Part shown: positions 34,689-43,353 of the stretch, in pieces
Layout: every line of letters begins with the position of its first letter
Numbering within the stretch: position 1 is the first letter of the stretch
Source: Actinomadura nitritigenes
GTDB lineage: Bacteria; Actinomycetota; Actinomycetes; Streptosporangiales; Streptosporangiaceae
Assembly: GCF_017573545.1 (NCBI RefSeq)
Contig: NZ_JAGEOK010000006.1
Coordinates: 186,001 to 250,000, forward strand
Direction: 5' to 3'
Length of the DNA stretch: 64,000 nucleotides
Position numbers and translations under genes: made by a program
The notes under the pieces: generated by a model
The model's input: the letters and a program-made list of their open reading frames with translations, nothing else
The model's database searches: none
What the model was told of the DNA's origin: nothing

Positions 34689-37504
34689 GGGGCGGACCCC
34701 CGCACGGCCGCGCCGGCCACCGCGTCCCCGGCCGCGCCCGGCGCGGGCGCGGCGTCGGCCATCCAGAGCCGTTCCGCGCCGTACCGCAGCCGGACCAGGA
34801 AGGCCAGCACCCCGCTCAGCCCCTCACCCCAGCTCGTCGAGACGTCGCCGCGCTCGTCGGGCAGGACGATCCCCCCGTCGCGGTGCGCGCCGTCGGCGAT
34901 GATGATCCGGGCGAGCCGCCAGGCGGCGGCCCGGTGCCGGGCGTCGCCGGTGAGGTCGGCCATGTCGAGCAGGAAGTCGCCGTTGCCCGCCAGGCCGTGG
35001 CACTGCCCGAGCACCGAGCGCCAGGACTGCTCGGTCACCGCGCGGGCGGACAGGTCGGCCGCCCGCAGGAACCGCTCCTCGCCGGTGGCGGCGCCGAGCC
35101 GGACGAGGAACGTCCCGATCCCGGACGCGCCGTGGCACCAGTACGGCGCGGTGGGCGGGTCGCCGGTCCCGGCGCCCCACATCGCCGAGCGCGGCGTGAC
35201 GACCGCCGCGTCCAGCAGGCCGTCCCCGACCCGGACCGCCAGCTCGCGGTGCTCGGCGCGCCCGGTCGCCTCCGCGCAGGCGAGCAGGAAGTACCCGACG
35301 CCCGCGATGCCGTGCGCGAACCCGTAGTACGACTTGCCCGCCAGCTTCGACTCCACGTGGGCGGGCGTCCGCCAGACGAGCCCGTCCGGGCCCTCCTCGA
35401 CCGAGGCGGCCAGCGCGTCGGCGGCGGCCAGGGCGCGCTCGGCGAACAGCGGCCGGCCGGTCCGGGCCCACAGGTGCAGGGCGGTCAGGCCGATGCCCGC
35501 GGTGCCGTGGGTGACGTCGGGCCCGGGAGCGGCGGCGGGGAGCGCCTCCGCCACCGCGACGGCCTCCTCGGCCAGCCCCTCGTCGCCGAGCGCCAGGCCC
35601 GCGTCGAGCAGCGCCCACGCGGCGCCGGCCGTCCCGAAGTACAGGCCGGACGGCCGCCGGGTGCCGTCCCGCAGGCGGTCCAGCATCCAGCGCGACGCCG
35701 TGGCGGACGCGTCCGGGAGGCGCGGATCGCCGGTGTGCCGCATGTACCGCACCAGCGCGCCGGTGCATCCGGCGGCGCCGTGCTGGAGGCTGCACGGGTC
35801 CGGCGCGCCGTGCGCGCAGGACATCGGCCACAGCGCCTGCGGCGACTCCGGTTCCATGGCGGCGAGCAGCTGCCCGGTGATGCCCTTGACGGTCTGCTCG
35901 CACGCCTCCCGCAGCCACTCGGGCGCGTCCTCGCCGGGGTCGGCGTCCTCGCCGGCGGCGTGCCGGCGGGCCGTCCCGGCCCGCCGGGCCTGGGGCGGGA
36001 CGGGGGACGGCGCGCACGAGGCCAGGACGGAGCGGGCCCGCGCCGGCGTGCAGCGGCGCCCGGGGTCGTCCGCCATCAGCTCCACGAGCACCGCCCGCAG
36101 GGACTCGGGCAGGTCCAGGCCCTGGGTGCGGGCCGCCAGCCATTCGGTGAGCCGCCGCGTCAGCGGCCGGGGGCGCGGGTGCTCCTCCATGAAGTGGGGC
36201 GGCCCGCCGGTGAGGACGTAGCACAGCGTCGCGCCGAGGCTGTAGTAGTCCGCCGTCGCGTGGGGCGGCGCGCCGCCGAACTGCTCCGGCGCGCTGAAGG
36301 CGGGGGTGCCCGCGCGCAGCGGCACGTCCTCGTCGCCGCCGTCCACCGCGGCCAGTTCGAGGTCGATCAGCACCGGCGTGCCGTCCGGGCGCACCATGAC
36401 GTTGTTGGGGTTGAAGTCGCGCAGGACGAGCCCGGCGGCGTGCGCCTCGATCATCAGGTCGGCCAGCCGGCGCGCCATGCCGAGCGCCGGAGCGAGGTGC
36501 GGGCCCCAGCCGGCGTCGCGGATGGAATCGGCCGTCCATTCCCGCAGCGGCGTTCCCGGAATCATCTCCTGCGCGAGGAAGAGGTGCCCGTTCTGGGGGA
36601 ACAATCCGGCCGAGCGGGGCGCGAGTCTCCGGCCCTGAAGCCGTTCGAGCGCGCGGGCCTCGGCGCGCAGCCGGTCCCGGGTGTCGCGTCCCTCCATATC
36701 GGCGGCGACATGCGGACGTGCTTCCTTGAGCACCATCGCGTCACCACTGCGGACGTCCACGGCGCGGTAAACTCCACCCTTGTTGGTGTGGCGGATCGCG
36801 TTCTCGACCGCGAAGCGCCCGCCGATCACGATGTCCTTTCGGGAACCGCCTTCCGGGCGGGTGACCCGCATGCCGTTGTCGGGAAAGGGACAGGTCACCC
36901 AAGGGGGAGGTGTGTAGCGGCCGATGCGCCGATCCTCGACCGGATTCCCGTCCGGGTCGATGATCATCCAGGCGTAGAATCCGTCATTGGTGAGACGCCG
37001 GTCCTCGGTGAAGGCGCCGTAGCGGTAATGGACGAGGCTGTCCGTCGCGTAGGGCCGGTCGGAAAGGATGCGCGGGCCCGGCAGGCCGGCCGTCGCCTCG
37101 TGCAGCGCGGCGGCGAGCCGGACGGCCTCGTCATCACTTTCGGGATAGACCGTGACGAACTTGCCCGAATGGCCGCGCGGTGTGTTGCGCGCGTTGAGGG
37201 CCGCGACGTAGTCGGTCGTGGCGGCGAACTTGAACGCCGAGCCGGCCTGGAGGAGGACCTCCAGGCATCGCCGGAGGATCTCGGGCGCCGCCGCCGGGGT
37301 GGCCGTGACGTGCAGTTTCCACCCCTGCGGGCGGTGGGGCGCCCCGTCGGGGGCGACGGTGCACCACATGCCGGCCCGGCCGGTGCGCCACCGCTCCGGG
37401 GCGGGCGCCCGACCGATCGCCGCCGCGAGGAGATCGGTGAGAGCCGTGTCCTCGTCCGCCGCCTCGGGGGCAGCCGAGAAGACACTGAAATTGAAATCCA
37501 CCAT
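34685..37504 (-). CDS. lanL: Class IV lanthipeptide synthetase LanL
   Basis: The protein is 939 residues from ATG 37504 (GGAG site upstream). Domains in order: N-terminal lyase (about 1-200), Ser/Thr-kinase-like (about 210-480; VLKEARPH lysine, LRDFNPNNVMV catalytic loop, LIDLELA), and LanC-like cyclase (about 560-939). The cyclase keeps the zinc ligands C790 (YWCHG), C835 and H836 (QCHG), which distinguishes class IV (LanL, as VenL) from class III enzymes. It phosphorylates and dehydrates Ser/Thr, then forms thioether rings. First gene of the cluster. Confidence 0.9.
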   Translation of the reverse strand: MVDFNFSVFSAAPEAADEDTALTDLLAAAIGRAPAPERWRTGRAGMWCTVAPDGAPHRPQGWKLHVTATPAAAPEILRRCLEVLLQAGSAFKFAATTDYVAALNARNTPRGHSGKFVTVYPESDDEAVRLAAALHEATAGLPGPRILSDRPYATDSLVHYRYGAFTEDRRLTNDGFYAWMIIDPDGNPVEDRRIGRYTPPPWVTCPFPDNGMRVTRPEGGSRKDIVIGGRFAVENAIRHTNKGGVYRAVDVRSGDAMVLKEARPHVAADMEGRDTRDRLRAEARALERLQGRRLAPRSAGLFPQNGHLFLAQEMIPGTPLREWTADSIRDAGWGPHLAPALGMARRLADLMIEAHAAGLVLRDFNPNNVMVRPDGTPVLIDLELAAVDGGDEDVPLRAGTPAFSAPEQFGGAPPHATADYYSLGATLCYVLTGGPPHFMEEHPRPRPLTRRLTEWLAARTQGLDLPESLRAVLVELMADDPGRRCTPARARSVLASCAPSPVPPQARRAGTARRHAAGEDADPGEDAPEWLREACEQTVKGITGQLLAAMEPESPQALWPMSCAHGAPDPCSLQHGAAGCTGALVRYMRHTGDPRLPDASATASRWMLDRLRDGTRRPSGLYFGTAGAAWALLDAGLALGDEGLAEEAVAVAEALPAAAPGPDVTHGTAGIGLTALHLWARTGRPLFAERALAAADALAASVEEGPDGLVWRTPAHVESKLAGKSYYGFAHGIAGVGYFLLACAEATGRAEHRELAVRVGDGLLDAAVVTPRSAMWGAGTGDPPTAPYWCHGASGIGTFLVRLGAATGEERFLRAADLSARAVTEQSWRSVLGQCHGLAGNGDFLLDMADLTGDARHRAAAWRLARIIIADGAHRDGGIVLPDERGDVSTSWGEGLSGVLAFLVRLRYGAERLWMADAAPAPGAAGDAVAGAAVRGSAP

Positions 37505-37605
37505 GAGGATCTCCGCTCTCATTGCGCGTTTAGAGTGCCGCCCTACGCGCGCAAAGATCGAATGCCGCCTTGATCGGGTTCGCCTCTCCCGGTGCCGGCC
37601 GGAAC

Positions 37606-37648
37606 TTCTCGGCGAACGGGAACACGTTAACCACGGACCCGCCGAGAA
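37606..37648. repeat. Inverted repeat upstream of lanL
   Basis: TTCTCGGCG (37606-37614) and CGCCGAGAA (37640-37648) are perfect 9-bp arms separated by 25 bases that include GTTAAC. Located about 100 bp before the lanL start, it may be a regulator site or an mRNA leader structure. Confidence 0.35.
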
Positions 37649-38301
37649 ATCCAGAGGCTCGAATAACAAATCAAACCTACCGGATTGGTTGTGAACATTC
37701 TTCCGTCGCATTAAGGGTCGTGACCGGTGTGGCTCGTGTGACGTGGGAGGCGGTAACTGACCGCAAGAGGAACGCCATGGGGGTTGACCGGAGGCCCTTG
37801 CGTACTTTGATCTCGACAGCGCAGTTATGATCGAGTTGCTGTCCGCATTCGGCCGCGCGATCGGCGAAAGCGCAGCTAGGCGGGCTCTTTAGCGCACCAC
37901 CTCGGGGCTCTTCGGCGCACTCCCGCATGCCGCGAACAGATCGTCTTCCCGCGGCCGGCGGGCTCCGATGTGGCCGAATGCAATTCTATTGCCCTAATTT
38001 ATCCGGATTGTCGGTCTAGATCGGGACATGCGGGCCGCAGGTCGCTCCCTATTCCGATCGCTCCGTTCACCTTTCGCGGCGTCGGCGGGCCGACGGAAAG
38101 AAGGATGGACCGCGCCAGGAAAACGGATCCGCTGCGCCGCTCCGGGGCCTGGCCGGCGCGACCGATCCCCGGGACGGCCGGACGCGGCCCCTCGCACGGC
38201 CGGGCTCAGTTCGGCCCGCACGGCCGGACGCGGCCTCGCCCGCACGGTGCCCCGTGGACGCTCCGTGCCGTGCCGTCCGGTCAGATGCGAAGAACTCGCT
38301 A

Positions 38302-38318
38302 CTGCGAAGAGTTTGCAA
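38302..38318 (+). promoter_or_regulatory. Nur-box-like site before the nik-type operon
   Basis: CTGCGA-AGAGT-TTGCAA fits the Streptomyces nickel-regulator (Nur) consensus tTGCaa-N5-ttGCAA: the right half is perfect and the left has 4 of 6. A further TGCGAA lies 17 bases upstream (38286-38291). The site is three bases before ATG 38321. Confidence 0.5.
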
Positions 38319-38320
38319 TA

Positions 38321-39895
38321 ATGCGCCGCATGGTGAAACGTCCTCTGATGGCAGGGATGGCCGCCGTCCTGGCGGCCTCGGTCGCGTCCGCGTGCGGGCA
38401 GGGCGGCGGGCCCGCGTCCGGCGGGAAGGACGGGGCGCTCACCTACGCGGTCGGGGACGAGCCGGAGACGTTCAACCCCGGGCTGCAGGACGAGCACACC
38501 GACCCGGTGACCGAACTCGTGTTCCGCGGGCTGACCAGGCACGACAAGGACAACAGGGTCGTCCCGGCGCTGGCGCGGTCGTGGACGGTCGCGCCCGACG
38601 GCAGGACGTACACGTTCGCGCTGCGGCCGGGCGTCACCTGGCAGGACGGCAGGCCGTTCACCTCCGGGGACGTGAAGTTCACCATCGAGAGCGTCCGCGA
38701 CGCGGGGGCCGGCTCGCCGCTGTCGCGCGACTTCTCGAGGGTGAGATCGATCGAGACGCCCGACGCGGCCACGGTGCGGCTCGTCCTCGACGAGCCGTTC
38801 GCGCCGATGCTGGACGCGGTGTCGATGGGCATGCTGCCGAAGCACCTGCTCCAGGGGAAGAAGCTCACCGACCCCGGGTTCGGGCGGCGCCCCGTCGGCA
38901 CCGGCCCGTTCACCCTCACCACCTACAAGCCCGGCCAGTACGCGGAGCTGACCGCGTTCGACGGCTACTACGAGGGCAGGCCGGGGCTGAAGAAGGTCGT
39001 CGTCAAGTACGTCCCGGACGACTCGGCGCGGCTGATCCAGCTGCGCAACGGCGAGGTGGACGCCGCGAACCTCGCGCCGCAGCAGGCGGGCAGGGCCGGC
39101 GGGCACCGGCTGGAGGTGTACCCGACCGCCGACTACCGGGCGCTCATGTTCAACATGAGGGACCCGGTGTTCGCCGACCGCCGGGTGCGGCAGGCGATGA
39201 ACCACGCCGTCGACCGCGACGCCATCACCAGGAGCGTCGTCCTCGGCTACGGCACCCCGGCGAAGGGGCCGCTGGACACGAGCCCGTACGCCGCCGCGCC
39301 CGGGTTCGCGTTCGATCCCGCCAGGGCGGCGTCCTTGATGAAGGACGCCGGGTACGCCAGGAACGCCCAAGGGCTGTGGGCGAAGAACGGCAGGACCGTG
39401 AAGTTCGAGCTGACCACCTTCGCCGAGGACTCGCTGCGCGTCGCGATCCTGAACGTGTCCGCCACGCAGCTCAGGCAGCAGGGGTTCGACGTCGACCCGC
39501 GCCCGCGCCCGCGCGACTGGGTGCGCAAGCACTGGGGCGACCTGCAGGGCATGGTGGTCGGCTGGGGCACCCCCTACGACCCGGACTCCTCGGTCTACGG
39601 GCCGTTCGCCTCGTCGCAGGCGCTCGCCAAGGGCGGCTCCAACTACGGCTCCTACAGCAACCCCACCGCGGACAAGGCACTGGAGGACGGCCGCTCGACC
39701 CTCGACCCCGCCGGGAGGAAGGCCGCCTACACCGCGTTCCAGCAGGCGCTGCAGGACGACCCGCCGTTCGTGTGGATCTCCTACCTCAAGACGATCAACG
39801 CCGTCCCGAAGAACCTGGCCGGGCCCGCCCCGCGCACGCTGGGCCACCACGGCTACGGGTTCTTCTGGAACGCCGAGACCTGGCGCTACAACTAG
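38321..39895 (+). CDS. nikA: ABC transporter substrate-binding lipoprotein, nickel/peptide family
   Basis: The protein, about 524 residues, has a signal peptide with lipobox (ASVASAC) and the family 5 binding fold (GALTYAVGDEPETFNPG; RTYTFALRPGVTWQDGRPF; DRRVRQAMNHAVDRDAIT). The family binds peptides or nickel chelates. A Nur-like box immediately upstream favours nickel or a nickel chelate. ATG 38321 or 38330 could be the start. It is translated one base before the permease gene. The symbol is given on context and is tentative. Confidence 0.72.
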   Translation: MRRMVKRPLMAGMAAVLAASVASACGQGGGPASGGKDGALTYAVGDEPETFNPGLQDEHTDPVTELVFRGLTRHDKDNRVVPALARSWTVAPDGRTYTFALRPGVTWQDGRPFTSGDVKFTIESVRDAGAGSPLSRDFSRVRSIETPDAATVRLVLDEPFAPMLDAVSMGMLPKHLLQGKKLTDPGFGRRPVGTGPFTLTTYKPGQYAELTAFDGYYEGRPGLKKVVVKYVPDDSARLIQLRNGEVDAANLAPQQAGRAGGHRLEVYPTADYRALMFNMRDPVFADRRVRQAMNHAVDRDAITRSVVLGYGTPAKGPLDTSPYAAAPGFAFDPARAASLMKDAGYARNAQGLWAKNGRTVKFELTTFAEDSLRVAILNVSATQLRQQGFDVDPRPRPRDWVRKHWGDLQGMVVGWGTPYDPDSSVYGPFASSQALAKGGSNYGSYSNPTADKALEDGRSTLDPAGRKAAYTAFQQALQDDPPFVWISYLKTINAVPKNLAGPAPRTLGHHGYGFFWNAETWRYN

Positions 39896-40879
39896 ATGGC
39901 GCTCCGTGCGGTCCGCCGGGTCGCGACGGCCGCGCTGGTCGTCGCCGCCCTGTCGGCGGTGTGCTTCGGGCTCCTGGACGCCGCGCCCGGCGACCCGGCC
40001 GCGTCGGTGCTGGAGTCGCGGTCGGGCGGGCGCCCGCCGTCCCCGGCGGCGGTCGCCGAACTGCGCGCGGAGATGGGTCTCGACGACCCGCCGCCCGTCC
40101 GGTACTGGCGGTGGGCGTCGCACGCCCTGCGCGGTGACCTCGGCACCTCGTACATGTCGGGACGGCCGGTCACCGAGACGCTGGGCGACACCGTCCCGTG
40201 GACGCTGCTCCTCACCGGCGCCGCCGTGCTGCTGAGCTTCGCCGCCGCCCTCGCGGTCGGCCTCGTCGCCGCGCTCACCCGCCGGGCCTGGCTCCGGCAC
40301 GGCATCGACCTCCTCCTGTTCGTGATGGGCGGCATGCCGGGGTTCGTCGTCGCGCTGCTGCTGCTGTACGCGTTCGCGGGGGCGACGCACCTGATGCCGT
40401 CCGGCGGGGTCAGCCGCCCGGGGGAGCCGGTCACCGCGTACGGGCTGCTCGCCCACCTGGTGCTGCCGGCCTGCGCGCTCGCGTTCGGTCACCACTTCGG
40501 GGTGTACGTGCGGCTGGTGGAGAGCGGCGTCGGACGGCTCCGGGACGCGCCGCACGTGCAGAACGCCCGCGTCCGGGGCCTGCCCCGGCGGACCGTCGTC
40601 GCCCGGCACCTCATGCGGCCGGGGCTGGTGCCGTTCACCGCCCGGCTCGGCGTCGGCGCCGGCACGCTGGCCGGGGGCGTCTACGCCACCGAGGTCATCT
40701 TCTCCTGGCCCGGCATGGGCCGCGAGGCCGTCACCGCCGCCCGCGCCCAGGACTACCCGCTGCTCATCGCCATCGTGCTGGTCACCGGCCTCATCGTGCT
40801 CGCCGCGAACCTGGCCGCCGAGCTGTTCGTCGCGGCGCTGGACCCCCGAGCCCGGACGGGACGCGCCGATGCCGCCTGA
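39896..40879 (+). CDS. nikB: ABC transporter permease, NikB/DppB-like
   Basis: The 327-residue membrane protein has DAAPGDPAASVLESR near the N-terminus, several helices and the family EAA-type loop NARVRGLPRRTVVARHLMRP before a FSWPGMGREAV ending. It starts directly after the binding-protein TAG with no gap and overlaps the next permease by 11 bases. It pairs with the 40869 product. The symbol follows the same tentative nickel assignment. Confidence 0.78.
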   Translation: MALRAVRRVATAALVVAALSAVCFGLLDAAPGDPAASVLESRSGGRPPSPAAVAELRAEMGLDDPPPVRYWRWASHALRGDLGTSYMSGRPVTETLGDTVPWTLLLTGAAVLLSFAAALAVGLVAALTRRAWLRHGIDLLLFVMGGMPGFVVALLLLYAFAGATHLMPSGGVSRPGEPVTAYGLLAHLVLPACALAFGHHFGVYVRLVESGVGRLRDAPHVQNARVRGLPRRTVVARHLMRPGLVPFTARLGVGAGTLAGGVYATEVIFSWPGMGREAVTAARAQDYPLLIAIVLVTGLIVLAANLAAELFVAALDPRARTGRADAA

Positions 40880-41759
40880 CGCCCCCGCCCCGGCCCGCGT
40901 CCCCGCCGCCACCCGCGTGCGCGGGCTGCTCGCCGTCCGGGTGCGGCCCCGGCGCCCCGCGCTGCTCGCCGCCGTCGCCGTGCTCGCCGCGCTGGCGCTG
41001 CTCGCCGCCCTCGCGCCGCTGCTCACCCCGCTCGACCCGGTCGCCACCGACACGTCCGCGACGTCGCTGAAGCCCGGCTCGCCCGGGCATCCGCTCGGCA
41101 CCGACCTGCTCGGCCGCGACCTGTGGACCCGGATGCTCCACGGCGCCCGCACGTCCCTGCTGGTCGGGCTCACCGCCGCCGCGACCGCGGTCGGGCTCGG
41201 GCTGCTCCTCGGCGGGCTCGCCGCGATCGCGCCGCGCCGGCTCGACGGCCTCATCGCCCGCACCGCCGACGTGCTGCTCGCCCTGCCGCTGCCGGTCATC
41301 GTGCTCGCGCTCGCCGCCGTGGCGGGCCCGTCCCTCGGCCTCGTGGTCGCGGCGATCGCGCTGACGAGCTGGATGCCGGTCGCGCTGATCGTCCGCGCCG
41401 AGCTGCGCGGCCGCCGCGAGCGCCTGTACGTCCGCGCCGCCTACGCGCTCGGCCTGTCCCGGTGGCAGGTGATGTGGCGGCACCTGCTGCCCGGCGCGCT
41501 GCCGCCCGTCGCGTCCGTCGCCGCGTTCGAGGTCGGTCACGCCGTGCTGACCGAGTCCACGCTCGGCTTCCTCGGCCTCGGCGTCCCGCCGAACCGGCCG
41601 AGCTGGGGCACCCTGCTCACCGAGGCGCAGTCGCACCTGCTCACCGGCGAGTGGTACACCGTCGCGATCCCGGCGGCGGCCGTCGTCGCCACCCTCATCG
41701 CGGTCAACGTCGTCGCCGGCGCGGTCGCCGGTCCCTCCGGCGAAGGCAGGACGTGGTGA
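40869..41759 (+). CDS. nikC: ABC transporter permease, NikC/DppC-like
   Basis: The 296-residue protein has a DppC/NikC pattern: GHPLGTDLLGRDLWTRMLHGA, helices, then VRAAYALGLSRWQVMWRHLLP as the ATPase-contact loop and GFLGLGVPPNRPSWGTLL near the end. It forms the channel with NikB-like protein. The GTGA overlap with the ATPase gene indicates coupled translation. Confidence 0.8.
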   Translation: MPPDAPAPARVPAATRVRGLLAVRVRPRRPALLAAVAVLAALALLAALAPLLTPLDPVATDTSATSLKPGSPGHPLGTDLLGRDLWTRMLHGARTSLLVGLTAAATAVGLGLLLGGLAAIAPRRLDGLIARTADVLLALPLPVIVLALAAVAGPSLGLVVAAIALTSWMPVALIVRAELRGRRERLYVRAAYALGLSRWQVMWRHLLPGALPPVASVAAFEVGHAVLTESTLGFLGLGVPPNRPSWGTLLTEAQSHLLTGEWYTVAIPAAAVVATLIAVNVVAGAVAGPSGEGRTW

Positions 41760-43237
41760 CGACCGGCGGCCTCGCCGGCACCGGGCTCACCGTGTCCGGG
41801 CTCACCGTGGACGTCCCCGGACGCCGCGTCGTGCACGGCATCGACCTCGCCGTCCCGGCCGGGCGCGTCCTCGCGCTCGTCGGGCCGAGCGGCAGCGGCA
41901 AGACCCTCACCGCCCGCGCCGTCGCGGGCCTGCACCCGCACGGCGGGACCGTCCTGGTCAACGGCCGTCCTCCCGTCCGCGGGCGGGACGTCGGGTACGC
42001 CTTCCAGGACGCGCTCGCCTCGCTCAACCCGACCGTCACCGTCCGGCGGCACCTCACCGAGACCGTCAAGGCCCACGGCACGGGAGACCCCGCCGCCGCG
42101 CCGGCCCGTTTCGGCCTCGATCCGGCGCTCGCCGCCGCGCACCCCTTCGAGCTGTCCGGCGGGCAGGCGCAGCGGGTCGCGCTCGCCCTCGCCACCGTGC
42201 ACGAACCGCCCGTCCTCATCGCCGACGAGGTCACCACCGCGCTCGACCCGGTCACCCGGGCGGCCGTGCTCGACCTCGTCCGCGCGCAGGCCCGCGACCG
42301 CGCCGTCCTCCTCATCACCCACGACCTGACCGCCGCCGCGCGCTGGGCCGACGACATCGCCGTCATGCGCGACGGCCGCATCGTCGAGCACGGGCCCGCC
42401 GCGCGGATCCTCGGCGACCCGCGAAGCGACCTCGCGCGGGACCTGGTCGCCGCCGCCACGGCCGCGCCCCCTCCACCCGGCGTTCCACCGGCGGCGGGCG
42501 ACGGCGAAGCCGTGTCCGTCCGGGGCCTGCGGCGCGTCCTGCGGTCCCGGCGCCGCACGACCGTCGCGCTGGACGGCGCCGGCCTGGCCGTCCGTCCCGG
42601 CGAGTCCGTCGCGATCGTCGGGCGCAGCGGCTCCGGCAAGTCGACGCTCGTCGGCGCCCTCGCCGCGCTCGACCGTCCCGACGCCGGCACCGTCCTGCGC
42701 GGCGGCCGCGACGTCTGGGCGCTGCGCGACCGCGAGCGGCGCGCCGTCCGCCGCCGGACCGGCCTGGTCTTCCAGGACCCGCTCGCCTCCTTCGACCCCC
42801 GGCACACCGTCCGGCAGGCCATCGCGCAGGCCGGTCCCTACGACGACGAGTTGCTGCGCTACGTCGGCCTCGACCCCGCCATGGCGGCGCGGCGCCCCGC
42901 CACCCTGTCGGGCGGCGAGTGCCAGCGCGTCGCGATCGCGCGGGCGCTCGCGCAGCGGCCGGACGTGCTGCTCGCCGACGAGCCCACCAGCGGCCTGGAC
43001 GTCCTCACCGAGGAGCGCGTCCTGCGGCTGCTGGGCCGCCTGCGCCGCGACCACGGCATCACGATCGCGCTGGTCACCCATGACCTGCGCGTCGCCCGCC
43101 GCGTCGCCGACCGGGTCGTCGTCCTGCACGCCGGACGGATCGTCGATGACCTGCCCGCGCACGCCCTCGACGACGCGACCCACCCCGAGACCAGGCGTCT
43201 CCTGGACGCCACCGCCCTCACCGCGAAGTGGGCCTAG
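41756..43237 (+). CDS. Fused double ABC ATPase, NikD-NikE-like
   Basis: The 493-residue protein carries two ATPase domains: Walker A GPSGSGKT and GRSGSGKST, signatures ELSGGQAQRVALALA and TLSGGECQRVAIARALA, Walker B LIADEVTTALD and LLADEPTSGLD. It completes a five-function importer in four genes. The first Walker B is followed by EVTT rather than EPT, a mild variation. It starts at GTG 41756 over the previous stop. Confidence 0.88.
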   Translation: MTTGGLAGTGLTVSGLTVDVPGRRVVHGIDLAVPAGRVLALVGPSGSGKTLTARAVAGLHPHGGTVLVNGRPPVRGRDVGYAFQDALASLNPTVTVRRHLTETVKAHGTGDPAAAPARFGLDPALAAAHPFELSGGQAQRVALALATVHEPPVLIADEVTTALDPVTRAAVLDLVRAQARDRAVLLITHDLTAAARWADDIAVMRDGRIVEHGPAARILGDPRSDLARDLVAAATAAPPPPGVPPAAGDGEAVSVRGLRRVLRSRRRTTVALDGAGLAVRPGESVAIVGRSGSGKSTLVGALAALDRPDAGTVLRGGRDVWALRDRERRAVRRRTGLVFQDPLASFDPRHTVRQAIAQAGPYDDELLRYVGLDPAMAARRPATLSGGECQRVAIARALAQRPDVLLADEPTSGLDVLTEERVLRLLGRLRRDHGITIALVTHDLRVARRVADRVVVLHAGRIVDDLPAHALDDATHPETRRLLDATALTAKWA

Positions 43238-43353
43238 CACTACCCCCATTGGCGTCCTGGCCCTACGGCCCGGCGGGTGCCCCCGGACCGAGCATGAACG
43301 CATCGGCCGCCGGGAAGCGCCCGGCTCCCGCCGCACGAAGGAGTGACGGACAC

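Larger units (their letters stand above)
37505..38320. other. 816-bp intergenic region between divergent lanL and nik-type operons
   Basis: The segment 37505-38000 is less GC-rich than its surroundings and carries no convincing coding frame. It should hold the lanL promoter (not securely placed), the inverted repeat at 37606-37648 and, at the right end, the Nur-like box. Frames in 38030-38320 have no family resemblance and look like chance. Confidence 0.5.

Noticed and set aside
34685..37504. Class III (LanKC/RamC-type) synthetase
   Set aside because: The cyclase keeps the zinc-binding Cys, Cys and His residues, and the precursor core matches the class IV venezuelin type.
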